From Eleginops maclovinus (lineage: Eukaryota; Chordata; Actinopteri; Perciformes; Eleginopidae), in assembly GCF_036324505.1 (NCBI RefSeq), contig NC_086356.1, positions 12,695,244-12,759,243 on the forward strand: a stretch of 64,000 nucleotides of DNA, written 5' to 3'. Under the pieces are notes generated by a model that saw only the letters and a list, made by a program, of their open reading frames with translations, had not been told where the DNA came from and searched no databases. Within the stretch, counting starts at the first letter, position 1; the number at the start of each line of letters is the position of its first letter. Below are positions 14,091 to 34,150 of this stretch, in pieces. A program made the position numbers and the translations under genes.

Positions 14091-17000
14091 TCAGAGTCTC
14101 TTCTTCATCTTACCCTTCTTCGGACCACCCCGTCCAAAACCTGACTTCTTCACTTCTCCGGCCCACTTTTTGTTTTTGTTACGGAGATTCTGTAGGCCGC
14201 CGCCCTGCAGGAACTGGTGCTTTTGTTCCTTCTTGCGCTGCTTCAGGATCTGACCGCTGGTCTTCAGCTCTGAGCGCACTCTGTTGCCCCCGGGTGTCTG
14301 CTGCAGTCCTCCGGGGCTCTGGTAGTTAGGATTATTTCCTCCTCGACCTCGTCCCCGGCCACCACCACGACCTCGACCTGGACCTGGTAGGTGGAATATA
14401 CAGAAAGGATTAATAAAAAATACAAAAACTTGTACACACTTGTCATGTAGAAGGCGAGTTATCTTTGTGGTTGGAAATTCAAGCAGACATCAACTTGTTA
14501 TTTAAAATTGCACATTAGAGGGCAAACTAAGTACAAATCTAATTCAAGACTAGAGGTGTTCTCCTACCTCCACCTGGTCGCCTCCCTCGTCCTCCTCTTC
14601 CTCCTTCTTCTCCATCTGATCCAGCTCCACCGTCATCAAACTTGTACTTTTTCTTCCACTCCTCGTAACTTCACATAGCGTTAAGGGACACAACATCTCA
14701 ACATCACAGTTAAATATTGTCATAGCGAGAGAGAACAGTAATACCGGACTAGGCAAAAAGAGGATACAAGTTCTTCCTGTTCTTCTTGTTCTCGATGACC
14801 TGGCCGCCATCCGTTCGGATCTTCTTCTTATGGTCCTCCTTTCCTACCTCTCTCACAAAGCGCTTCCTCTTACGATCCCTACGATGAATGGAAAAACACT
14901 TATTTATGGTAAGAAATCGCAGAATCAGAAGCATGAGCTGTCAGAAATTGCAGTAGAAAGACAGTTATAGAGAATATTTAAATGTTTACCATTTCATTAC
15001 GCTCTTTTGCTGGTTCAACTTGTTTCCATCGTCTCCCATCAGGTCCAGGACAGCTGAAGAGGCCTGCTTATCAAAGGCAGTGCCTTCTCCAGCAAGACTC
15101 AACCTAATACCACCCAGAACACGAGTTAAGGTTATAATGATATATTATTTAACCATGCCCAATGTCATTTTTTCCCATTTTAAAAGAAGCCTCAATGGTT
15201 CAGGCCTCACCCTCTCTCAGAGTTGAAGTCTTTGGGTCTGTAGGGGATGTAAAACTCCTCGTCTTTGCCCGACTGTCTGCTCCTCTTGTTCTTTTTCTTT
15301 TCATCCCCAAAGTCATACAGGTTTCTCTTTCTTCCACCCAATACTGCCGAGAACACCCCCTGGTGGAAAGATAAAGCATTACATATTTACGTGTTTTTTT
15401 TTTAGCATGTACTGTAATAAAAAGAGATGTCTTATGAAAAGGTTGTAATGAAAAAAAATAGTTTTTATTCAAATAATTGATGAGTCACTGAAGAAGAAAT
15501 TAATCATTGATATTTCTGTTTGCTGCTTTTCTTTATCAGATTACATAATAAACTTATTACTTTGGGACTGGTAAACTAATCAAGACATATTGTTGTAAAT
15601 TCCCCTTGTTAGTCTAACATCCTTTTTAGTCAGGCACAATGTTGGGGAAAGCTAAGTAGTGCAGCTATGGGGTCCTCGATCTGTTTTTAGATGTGGGTCA
15701 GGACTTTATTGACGCTTCGTTATATGCGGTTATATTGTCACTATAAAGAATGTGAAAAAAGTAAGATCTATGTAACAGCGTGTGTGTGAGAAGTTAGCTT
15801 AGCGTTTCGTAGCTATGCATCCATTTGCAGTATGTCTGTGTTGGAGCAATAATTACTTGCTCATTTCTGTGATTAATAACCAGAGTATGGTTCTTTAATT
15901 GTATTTCCACTTATTATGCATGTTGCTCTGTCATTGCAGAAACCATTCCATTTGACCACATTCAGCACCAAGTAAAGTGAAAAGACTGTATTTCCCGTCC
16001 AGTGTCGTCTCTCTAACCGGAGTGCTGTTTTGGATGAAGCGGCTCCGGCACAAACACTCACAACAACATTAGATTCCCCAAAACATATACTTCATAACGC
16101 CTTGAGATGTTTTAAATGTTCTGACCTGGACAAAAGGATTGCGTAATAAGCAGAATATTAATAATGATCTTCCGCAGCACTTTTGTCTTGTAACATCTAA
16201 TTGCTTGCTTGTCCTTAGGCGAGTTTAATGTGGGACAGCACTATATGCCACTTCTTCCACCTGTGTTAATTATAGATGACCAAACACACTGGATGTGGAG
16301 CACCCATGATAAAAGGAAACCCAAGTGGACACCAACAGGAGTTTTGGCTTCTAGAAAATGCAAGACAGTTAGTATAGAGGAATGAGTTGCTTGCCTTTAT
16401 TTCATCTTCATCTTCATCTGTGTTGTGCATTGCATCGTCCTCATCGTCGGCTGTGGTTGTGGTGGTGGTAGTGGTAGCGGTGGTGGTGGTGGTGGTAGTG
16501 GTGGTGGTGGGTTTGACAGGTTGATGCAGCTGGCTCTCTGCTGCCAGGCTGGCTTTCTGTCTGCTGAATTTCTCCACCAGCGGTTTGTCTCTGGAGCGCT
16601 TGGTCCGCATCACCTCCCCAGCCTGTGTCTTACTGTTGGAGTTGATTTCGAAGATAGTCTGCAAAAAAACACAAGAAGGCAGTTTGTGTTAGCAGGTTAG
16701 CAGAACATTGTAGCGCTATGAGAAACCTGAATTATTATGCATGGTTACTCACCGCTTTAGATTTGTAGCCTTTGATGGCATCAACTATTTGAAGGCGCTC
16801 CAGTTCCATTTTCTCTAAACCTGACCCTGAAAAAAGAACAATAAAAAAAAAACCTGTTACCAACTACAGTCAGAGTATCATCCTCACTGTTGACTTCATA
16901 GTTCATTCAGTAATTAATTTACTGTACAGTATATTTAAATAATTTCAATTTATTCTACATATGTATATATTTGACATCTTTACCTCCTTATTGTTGTTAT

Positions 17001-20000
17001 TGTATATATTTTATTGTCTATTTTTTGCACTATTTAGTTTATCTTATTTGCACTATGTATGTTGAGTTGTTGGAGGAGCCTGGGATATAAGATTTTCATT
17101 GCCAACATATACGCGGTATCTGCTGTGCATATGACAAACAAAACCTTTGAACCTTGACCCTTTGAACCCTCTAAACTGACCTAGTAACGGATGAACAGCC
17201 ATGCTGGTCAGATCTGTGTTTTTGACCCGTCGGAAGGACTCAGGTGAAGGGCTTGGTCGAGACTTGAGGTACTGTTTGTAGGCGTTCTCCGATACATGAA
17301 GCATGTTTTGCAGGTCCAGGGAGTTTTCATGAGCCGTGGCCAAATGAGAACTTTCGTCATCCAGGAGACTCTGAGGGACCCGACCAAACACACCCTCTGA
17401 ATCTGCAAGAGAGGACGAGAGGTTTAGACGTGACAAACAATTCATCCAAGAGTTTTTTCAGCACCAAAGCCTACCTTGTGGGTGTTCAGGTGTTGCGAAC
17501 ACAACAGGTCTTGCAAGAAAGAGGTGAAGGTCATAGACAAAAGGCATTTCATCCGGACCAATCATACTGTAGGCGACACCAGTGCGTCCAGCACGTCCCA
17601 CACGACCTGATGGAAAACAGAGACGATGACCAATTGCAAAAGAAATCCTAATAATTTCTTCCTGCTAATAACGTGTCAAAATGAAAGAGGTTAAACAATA
17701 TCATAACATGTTGTCTGAGCCACTCACCAACTCTATGCAAGAAGAGCTTGGGCTTGGAGGGGAAGTTGTAGTTGATGACATTGTCCAACATGGGAATGTC
17801 TATACCACGAGCTGCAACATCCGTCACAATAAGCACCATGGCTTTCCGGTGCGTGAATTTCCCTATGTTGATCTTTCTGGCAGTCTGATCGAGGGCGCTG
17901 TAGATGTAGGCGCACTCCACACCTTCTAAAGTCAGCAGCTAGAGGTCAAGACAGAAGAAAATAAAATAAATCAAAGATGATGTTTTTCGTTTACAAATAT
18001 AAAGAAACTAACCAAACTGGACTTGAGTGTGTCAGGTTTCACCGAGAAAAAAAAACACACACAAAGAGACACATATCGGCCATTTGGATCTTACCTCCTT
18101 GATGTACTCTACGTGGTGTCTGGTGGCTACGAAAACCACCGTCTGCTCCTGAGGCTTCACTACGTTCCTCAGCAGGTGGAGCAGCAGTGCCTGCTTGTCA
18201 TCAACGCGGATATGGAAAAATGACAGCTGAGGGAAGACAGGAGACATTTCGTTTTGGTACAGGATGAAGAGAGGATTTAGCTACAAGCTTTTGATGTAAT
18301 TTGCACCTTTAAAGTTTACTTATTAATATGATAAAGTAATTAATAACAGAGGTCTAAAAGTGAGGTTTCTTAGGTCACAATTATGCAGTAACAAGCCAAA
18401 ATAAATTACATTATAATTTAACATATCCTTCAATTATGATAGGAAAATAAATAAAAGTATGTTTTTCCCTTTCAACCTTTTTGTCATAGGTTAATTCTAA
18501 CAATTAGTTCATTTTTATTCAACTTTGCCCTTTTTTTACCTTGATTTGGTCACTTAGTTTAGAATCCACATCCAAACGAATCAACACTGGTTCAGTCAGC
18601 CCTGTAAAATATTGAAAGAAAAAGGATTTAGTAAACTGTGTGTTATGCCTAATTTGATGATGATGATGATTACCTTTAAGACAATATTTAAACATGATGG
18701 ATGCATGAACAACAGAACTGATTATCTCACCAGCTCTCGCGAACTCCACCAGCTGTTTGGGCAGAGTGGCGGAGAACAGCAGAGTTTGTCTGATGTCGGG
18801 AAGCCTCCGGATGATCTCCTGAAGCTGATCAGCAAAACCCATTTCAAACAACCTGAGTGGAAGAAGAACACCAACACGTTCACACATACATACATGCCAG
18901 CAGGTGTGAATCCAAGCTGTGAAGAGACAATGAAACACCTATAAAAAATTCCAATTCTCACCTGTCAGCCTCATCAAACACCACGTATTCCACACTCTGC
19001 AGCTTCAGGTTCATCTCCATGATGACGTGCATGAGACGACCGGGTGTACCGATGATTCTGGTTTGGGGGATGATCAGAGATCAGGATTACAACATACAGT
19101 ACATGGATGAGGAGAAACGACATTATGAGCAAAAACACTCACATGTCAGGGTTCTCATGAAGAGCGGCAAACTGATCATCCATTCTGGAAAGAAGGAGAG
19201 ACATTTACATTAATGCAAAATTAAAAGACAACTCTTCATATCTCAGAGTACAACCGAAACCTAACAGCAGAGGGATATTAAGAAGACACACACCTGTCAC
19301 CTCCAAGGATCAATGCAGTCTTGAGGCCAGTAAATCTCCCCAACTACAAGACAAAAACGGTTGTAAAAAAAATATTATGGACACCACTAAATATTAGTCA
19401 GCAAATCAACAATCATTATCTGATTACTGACCTCTTTTGTGAATTTCATGGTCTGCAGGGCCAACTCTCTGGTGGGGGTCAGGATGAGGGCCCTGGCCCC
19501 TGTGGTTGAGGGGGCTTTCAACTTCTCAAACATGGGCACCAAGAAGGCAGCAGTCTTACCGCTGCCGGTCCTCGCCATGGCTACAATATCCTTGCCATCC
19601 AAAATCACTGGGACAGTCTGAAAGTGGTGAGGAGAGGAATTGTGCATGAAATATTCTGCTGTTAGAAGTCCCAAATGTTTGATCATGGGTTCCAGAAAAA
19701 ATGTTAACTTACCTTTCTTTGGATTGGAGTGGGGACTTTGTAACCCTTCTTCATGACACCTTTAAATACGGGGTAACTGAGACCTGAAATAAACCACAAT
19801 GTATTTATTGCATATATTGAAACAGGGAGCCACATTTTCCCTCGCTCAAATTAATAGCTAAATATCTGCAAAAATCCAATATTGTGTATCCATATCTGCC
19901 GGTTACCAGTGGAAAAGCATCCCTATCTGTATACTCTTCACTGGGACTTACCCATGGACTGAAAGCCTCCAGACTTCTTCTTCTTCTTGTTCTGAGCTCT

Positions 20001-21142
20001 GACCAGCAGCCTGGTGTCGGGCTCCACATCTGACAGGTACTCTGATGTGGTGGGGAACCGTAGGAGTTTCCTCCCTGGCTGTGAGGACAGCAAGAAAACA
20101 CAATAGCCTGTTCACAACCAAAGAGCGGTACCACAAAATACGCCAAGTATACCAATGCATTTTGGTATATTCATCCATTTTTTCTTCCGATGTCAGGAGA
20201 AGTAGATGTTTTCCCTTGATATTTAGACAACAACATAAGCAAAGAATTACGATAACAATTACTTTATTGCTCCCAGACTGGGAAATGTTTGTGTTGCAGC
20301 AGCATAATACAATAATAAGTTATTGCAATTATTGAAAAAAAAATGTAAATAAGAAATAAATAATTGTAAAGTATGAACATAAAAGAAGAAATTGTTCTAA
20401 ACAAATAGTTCAAACAGCGCTCAAGCAGTCCCTGAATATGCTGCAGGACATAGGATGTTTTCTACTTCATTTAACTGTTTTTGAACGAATCACAACTTAA
20501 ATGTCTCTTTCCAGAAATCATGACCTAGAGGTAATCACAACACCTTGATGTGAGTAGAAGGGGTCTATTGACACTAACGTCTGTGCGGCAATATGGTTGA
20601 AAAACCAGATCCTACATTAAACCATTTAATACAAGGTCCTTGGATTATTTGCCGTAGGCATGTCATGATGTCTTGTAATAGAAAATGCTGTTAAATTATA
20701 TTGATGAGAAGGCAGACATATTTGCTGGCAACATTTAGCGTCTATCGCCAAACCAATCTAGATTGATGAAGGGGGTTTAGCTGTACTAAAGTAACATGCT
20801 CATTGTTAGTACCACATAATAAACCTGCATATATTATATAAATCCATAAGGGGGAAAAAACTAAGGGGGCATCCGGATTTGAACCGGGGACCTCTTGATC
20901 TGCAGTCAAATGCTCTACCACTGAGCTATACCCCCATGTAAAAGTCACTACTACTAAAAATTATATCAGGTTCAAAAGAGATATATCATAATTCTACAAC
21001 CACTTAATAAGTTATTTTGAATGCTGTTCCTTACAGAATCATCGTCTTTAGTTTCCGCAGCCAGCTCAAAGTCGGAGTCGTCCTGATCTCTGCTGCCTGG
21101 GTATCTCTTCTTCTTCGTCAGTTTCTTCTTCCTCTGCGCCAT
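14091..21142 (-). CDS. ddx54: ATP-dependent RNA helicase DDX54 (DEAD-box)
   Basis: Nucleolar DEAD-box RNA helicase of the DDX54/Dbp10 family, involved in large-subunit ribosome biogenesis and, in mammals, reported as a nuclear-receptor co-repressor. Coding exons, 5' to 3': 21035-21142, 19952-20078, 19713-19783, 19432-19617, 19294-19343, 19143-19184, 18962-19057, 18731-18852, 18540-18601, 18095-18226, 17728-17938, 17475-17606, 17181-17402, 16753-16826, 16395-16658, 15211-15359, 14990-15103, 14768-14878, 14568-14668, 14091-14383. These sum to 889 codons including the stop; human has about 881 residues. Visible motifs: I ARTGSGKT (about 117-124), Ia PTRELALQ, Ib TPGR, II DEAD (223-226), III SAT (254-256), V ARGID (375-379), VI HRVGR (400-404). 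The conserved [11 protein letters not shown] and C-terminal KKGKM segments identify DDX54. Oddities are a 19-residue Thr-rich tract (about 596-614), an RG-rich stretch before the C terminus, a GC-AG intron and a U12-like intron. The exon 19 donor could instead be six bases earlier (end 14574). Confidence 0.96.
14669..14767 (-). other. ddx54: U12-type (minor-class) intron in ddx54
   Basis: The 99-base intron starts GTATCCTC, close to the U12 5' splice-site consensus RTATCCTT. It carries TCCCTTAAC, an 8-of-9 match to the U12 branch-site consensus TTCCTTAAC, with the branch adenosine (14681) 12 bases from the terminal AG. There is no polypyrimidine tract between them, as expected for this class. 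Splicing here restores the frame and gives the family-like Asn-Phe-Tyr-Glu-Glu-Trp junction. Class assignment is by inspection only. Confidence 0.85.
16394..16395 (-). other. ddx54: GC-AG intron donor in ddx54
   Basis: The exon ending at 16395 is followed by GCAAGC instead of GT. The exon-side AAG and the downstream AAG match the strong context seen at functional GC donors. The partner acceptor is at 15360-15361. No nearby GT donor keeps the frame, so this is a GC-AG intron of about 1 kb. Confidence 0.8.
16459..16512. repeat. ddx54: (GGT/ACC)n trinucleotide tract inside ddx54 exon 15
   Basis: An imperfect GGT-type repeat on the plus strand reads as ACC/ACT/ACA threonine codons on the coding strand, giving about 18 Thr with one Ala interruption. 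Synonymous codon mixing shows that it is not a recent pure expansion. Confidence 0.9.
16930..17165 (+). repeat. Probable 3' tail of an interspersed retroelement
   Basis: In ddx54 intron 13 the plus strand holds an AT-rich segment with a gcactat motif repeated, then a stretch ending in tgtgcatatgacaaac and tandem ttgaaccttgaccctttgaa-like repeats. From memory, near-identical tails ending in short TTGAA-type repeats are common dispersed repeats in fish genomes. It lies antisense to ddx54 and ends within about 20 bases of the exon 13 donor. The family was not determined. Confidence 0.4.
20855..20860 (-). terminator. RNA polymerase III terminator of the tRNA gene
   Basis: Six A on the plus strand give T6 on the transcribed sense, immediately downstream of the tRNA discriminator base. 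Confidence 0.85.
20864..20935 (-). tRNA. tRNA-Cys (anticodon GCA)
   Basis: A 72-base cloverleaf can be folded on the minus strand. The acceptor stem is GGGGGTA with TGCCCCC, the D arm GCTC/GAGC with loop AGTGGTA, the anticodon stem TTTGA/TCAAG with loop CTGCAGA (anticodon GCA), and the T loop TTCAAAT. Box A and box B promoters are intact (GGTTCAAATCC). A T6 pol III terminator lies three bases past the 3' end (20855-20860). One pair at the base of the T stem is a C49-A65 mismatch. The gene sits inside ddx54 intron 1, in the same orientation. Confidence 0.95.
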
Positions 21143-21146
21143 CTTG
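21134..21146 (-). promoter_or_regulatory. ddx54: YY1-like motif over the ddx54 start codon
   Basis: The minus strand reads CAAGATGGCGCAG, close to the YY1 consensus AAGATGGCGGC, and the ATG in it is the ddx54 initiator. YY1 sites overlapping start codons are common in housekeeping genes. A binding role is inferred. Confidence 0.45.
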
Positions 21147-21308
21147 AAGTTTTAATGCTTTCTTAAACAGTCGTTGGTAACTTTGATGTACGGTTAATGA
21201 AATAAAACGGCGTCAAAAACTAGTCAAAACAGCTCATGGCATCTCAACACATAACAACACGGCTGGCAGACATGATAGACACACGTGTGGGCTTCTTCTT
21301 CTGCCTCT

Positions 21309-21315
21309 ACTTCCG
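21309..21315 (-). promoter_or_regulatory. ddx54: ETS-type site upstream of ddx54
   Basis: The minus strand carries CGGAAGT about 170 bases upstream of the ddx54 initiator, a canonical ETS/GABP core typical of TATA-less housekeeping promoters. No TATA box was noticed. The transcription start is not determined. Confidence 0.4.
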
Positions 21316-21399
21316 TTTTGTGTGGACACGAGTATGTTGCCCAATGTTTAACACTGCCACCTACTGCCACGGAGCCTGTACAATCAGCGCATTCAAATC

Positions 21400-27000
<5,601 letters not shown>

Positions 27001-27073
27001 TGACTAGCTGCTGAGCTGACTGACTGCCTGTATGGTTGGCTCCCCCTCTCACTGGACACTCAGAGGCAGTTAA

Positions 27074-27090
27074 CTCACGCACTGCGTGAG
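27074..27090. promoter_or_regulatory. Palindromic pair of GCGTG (XRE-like) cores
   Basis: ctcacgca and tgcgtgag form a perfect 8-bp inverted repeat around one base. Each strand carries a GCGTG core with flanking T/G and A, resembling the aryl-hydrocarbon/HIF-family bHLH-PAS response element. It lies about 175 bases upstream of the Ly6 gene initiator. Function is inferred. Confidence 0.35.
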
Positions 27091-27263
27091 CTCCGTGGAA
27101 GCTGGGCTGGAGGGAGACATTGGGCGGTTCAGGCTTTGGAAAGGGAACTCTGCTAGGTTTCTCTCTATCTGTCTGTTTTGGTGGACTATTAGATGAGAAC
27201 AGAGGAAATATCTGGCTCTCTCCCATCCACCTGACCACCAACCACCACTACTGTGCTGCATCC

Positions 27264-31875
<4,612 letters not shown>

Positions 31876-32247
31876 TATGGATTCACTGGAGTGGAAAGTG
31901 CCCTCCAACAGCAGCGTGGACTATGAGACAAACAACAGCTTTCATCTCGAGTCTTAGCTACTCATGTTAAGGGATGGATGACATTTTTTTTTCAGTGTGT
32001 TGTTACTGGAGAGCACCTTGAAATGTTAGCTTTTATCACACTGTTAGCTTGGACTTACAGTGTGAATATGTTTGATCAAAATAATGGGGAAGCAGCCTAC
32101 AGTCATCCATGAATTTATTGTGCACATCCACTCACTCAAATGTAGATGAACTACAAAGATATTATGGGACATGTGTTACCAATAAAAAAAGATCTTTGTT
32201 AGTTTTCAGACATATAACTTCAGCAAGATACTCACCAATGTTTTTTT

Positions 32248-32253
32248 AATAAA
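32248..32253 (+). terminator. Candidate poly(A) signal of the Ly6 gene
   Basis: AATAAA about 370 bases past the stop codon, followed by a T-rich stretch. Another AATAAA lies at 32181-32186, so two alternative ends are possible. Confidence 0.5.
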
Positions 32254-33089
32254 GGCTTTCATTCACTTGTACTCTAAGGCATAAATCAATTTTCATCTTC
32301 TTTCTCAGATCAAATATTATGTGGAGTAGATTCTTTTTAAGTTTGCAAAATTAAAAATATTTTTTTAGTTCGCTGTCCTGTTCTCCAGGCTAAGCTTGGG
32401 AAAGCACACTGCATGTGGTTCTATGTAGAATTGTAAGAAATATTGTACAGTGAAAGCATGTCATGTTGTGACTTACTGTATTAAAATGTTTCATATTTTT
32501 CAAAAGAAAAATGCTTTGAACTTGAAATTTTTGTCATATCAAGTCACCATGAATATCAGGTGCTACACACAATTACAGCCAATTAAAATATCTTAGATTC
32601 ACCTGATTTCAGTAGACTTACCTTAACTGTGTTAAACAGTAGGCAAGCAGATTGAATTTATGTGCATATGAAAATAGTTTGGTAAACAATAAGTCAAACT
32701 TTTTATAAAATAATCATTATGGGCTTACATTATAATGCCAGTTTATCTTAACATTATATATTTAAGCTTAATATCTTACATGTTTCATTTCAGAGTTAGG
32801 CAGCAATGCTGAGGCAGAAACTCACTATACCACAAGGTAATGTTGGCTAGGAGGATGCTGTTAAGATTCAAATGTTTAATAAACATCTCCACTTTACTAA
32901 TGATGATTGAATTTATATGACATTTGTGTCATTATCCTTGAAAGCAAAAAACATGTTTTTCATTAAACACAAAAGCAGGTTTCAAACGCCATCAGTTTAA
33001 ATGCACAATCTTGTGGGAAAGAAACTAAAATAAACCAAACCAAATACCAATGCAAAAAACCGAAGAAAAACAAAAAAAGATATAGATAG

Positions 33090-33092
<3 letters not shown>

Positions 33093-33151
<59 letters not shown>
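33093..33151. repeat. (AT)n microsatellite
   Basis: About 58 bp of alternating AT between the Ly6 gene and the rab14 promoter region. The Ile-Tyr frames on the minus strand come from this repeat. Confidence 0.97.
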
Positions 33152-33154
<3 letters not shown>

Positions 33155-33404
33155 AGCCATTGCTCATTTGTACAGTTTTTGCAATCTTTGTATCCCAAAA
33201 CACATCTGACTAGGTAAATCGATTTTTATCGAATTCATGTACTAACGTATTACCTGATTTAATCTAAGTGATGGTTGCATAAACTGAAATGGCACTTTAT
33301 CAATATGCAAGAATACACCTGTGCAGGTGAGGCTGCAAATCGCCGCATATGATGCTCTTTGTCCCAGAAGCCCATTGTATAGAGCGAAGGAAACCCTGTG
33401 CCGT

Positions 33405-33505
33405 GAGCAGCCATCTTGGATAGACTGATCATACTTGAGCCAGGATAACCTGCATTCCTCTTCTGAACAGCTCAAGAACACAAAGCTCTAAAGACTTAAT
33501 ATCTG
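33405..33505 (+). other. rab14: Probable non-coding first exon of rab14
   Basis: The first rab14 coding exon begins with a clear splice acceptor only seven bases before its ATG, so a 5' exon must lie upstream. A good donor (ATATCTG then GTAAGA, splice after 33505) follows a short stretch with a YY1-like gcagccatcttgg at 33407-33419. Mammalian RAB14 also has an untranslated first exon. The 5' boundary is a guess, and other donors further downstream are possible. Confidence 0.35.
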
Positions 33506-33599
33506 GTAAGAACATAAAATAGGAACTATTTTAACACACACTTACACACACCGCCCGAGTAACGTAGACATTCTGGTAATAAAATGATAGAACGATTTG

Positions 33600-34150
33600 G
33601 ACTGTTTAGCTAGTCAGTGTTTTCCAGCACTCAGCTAATTGGCAAGCTAACGATGCGAGCTATCAGCTAGCAGATATCTAATACTAGGTTGTTTTTTTGT
33701 GTCGTTAGCTGCCGATACTTTGGATACATTACGTATTAAACGGCGAGATAACACCATTGTATGCAAAATACTACTTGCTCATCAATTAGTTAATAAAGGC
33801 TGACATGCTAACTAAGCAACGCATTTACCATAATCCAACACTCGCAGCTAGCTGACAGTTAACTAGCACGCTAAAGCTATAGCTAACGCTAGCTGTCGTT
33901 AGTTTAGTGTGTGTTGGCTTTAGTGAAATTATGCAGAGGCCAGGTTAATTTACTAACCTTGATATACCAAGTAGAAGGAATTTTATCAACTGCATGTGTT
34001 TAGATATACCCAACCGATGTAAGTATTGTGATGTAACCCTATGTTATTTGTTGTCAAGATGTACACTGATGTCAGCTAGCAGGTAACCAGCTAACGCAAA
34101 TGTAGCTGTCAAAACGGCTAATTTAGGGCCTAGATTGTTATTAGACGCGG
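33600..34150. other. gctagc/gttagc-rich segment downstream of the rab14 promoter
   Basis: Repeated gctagc, gctaac, gttagc and agctag words cluster here, in the first part of the inferred rab14 intron 1. Such words are enriched around fish promoters in my experience of these genomes. No longer repeat unit or exon is visible. Confidence 0.4.

Noticed and set aside
17053..17445. 130-residue minus-strand open frame
   Set aside because: Only its middle is ddx54 exon 13 (17181-17402). The ends read into introns, including the repeat tail, so it is not an independent gene.
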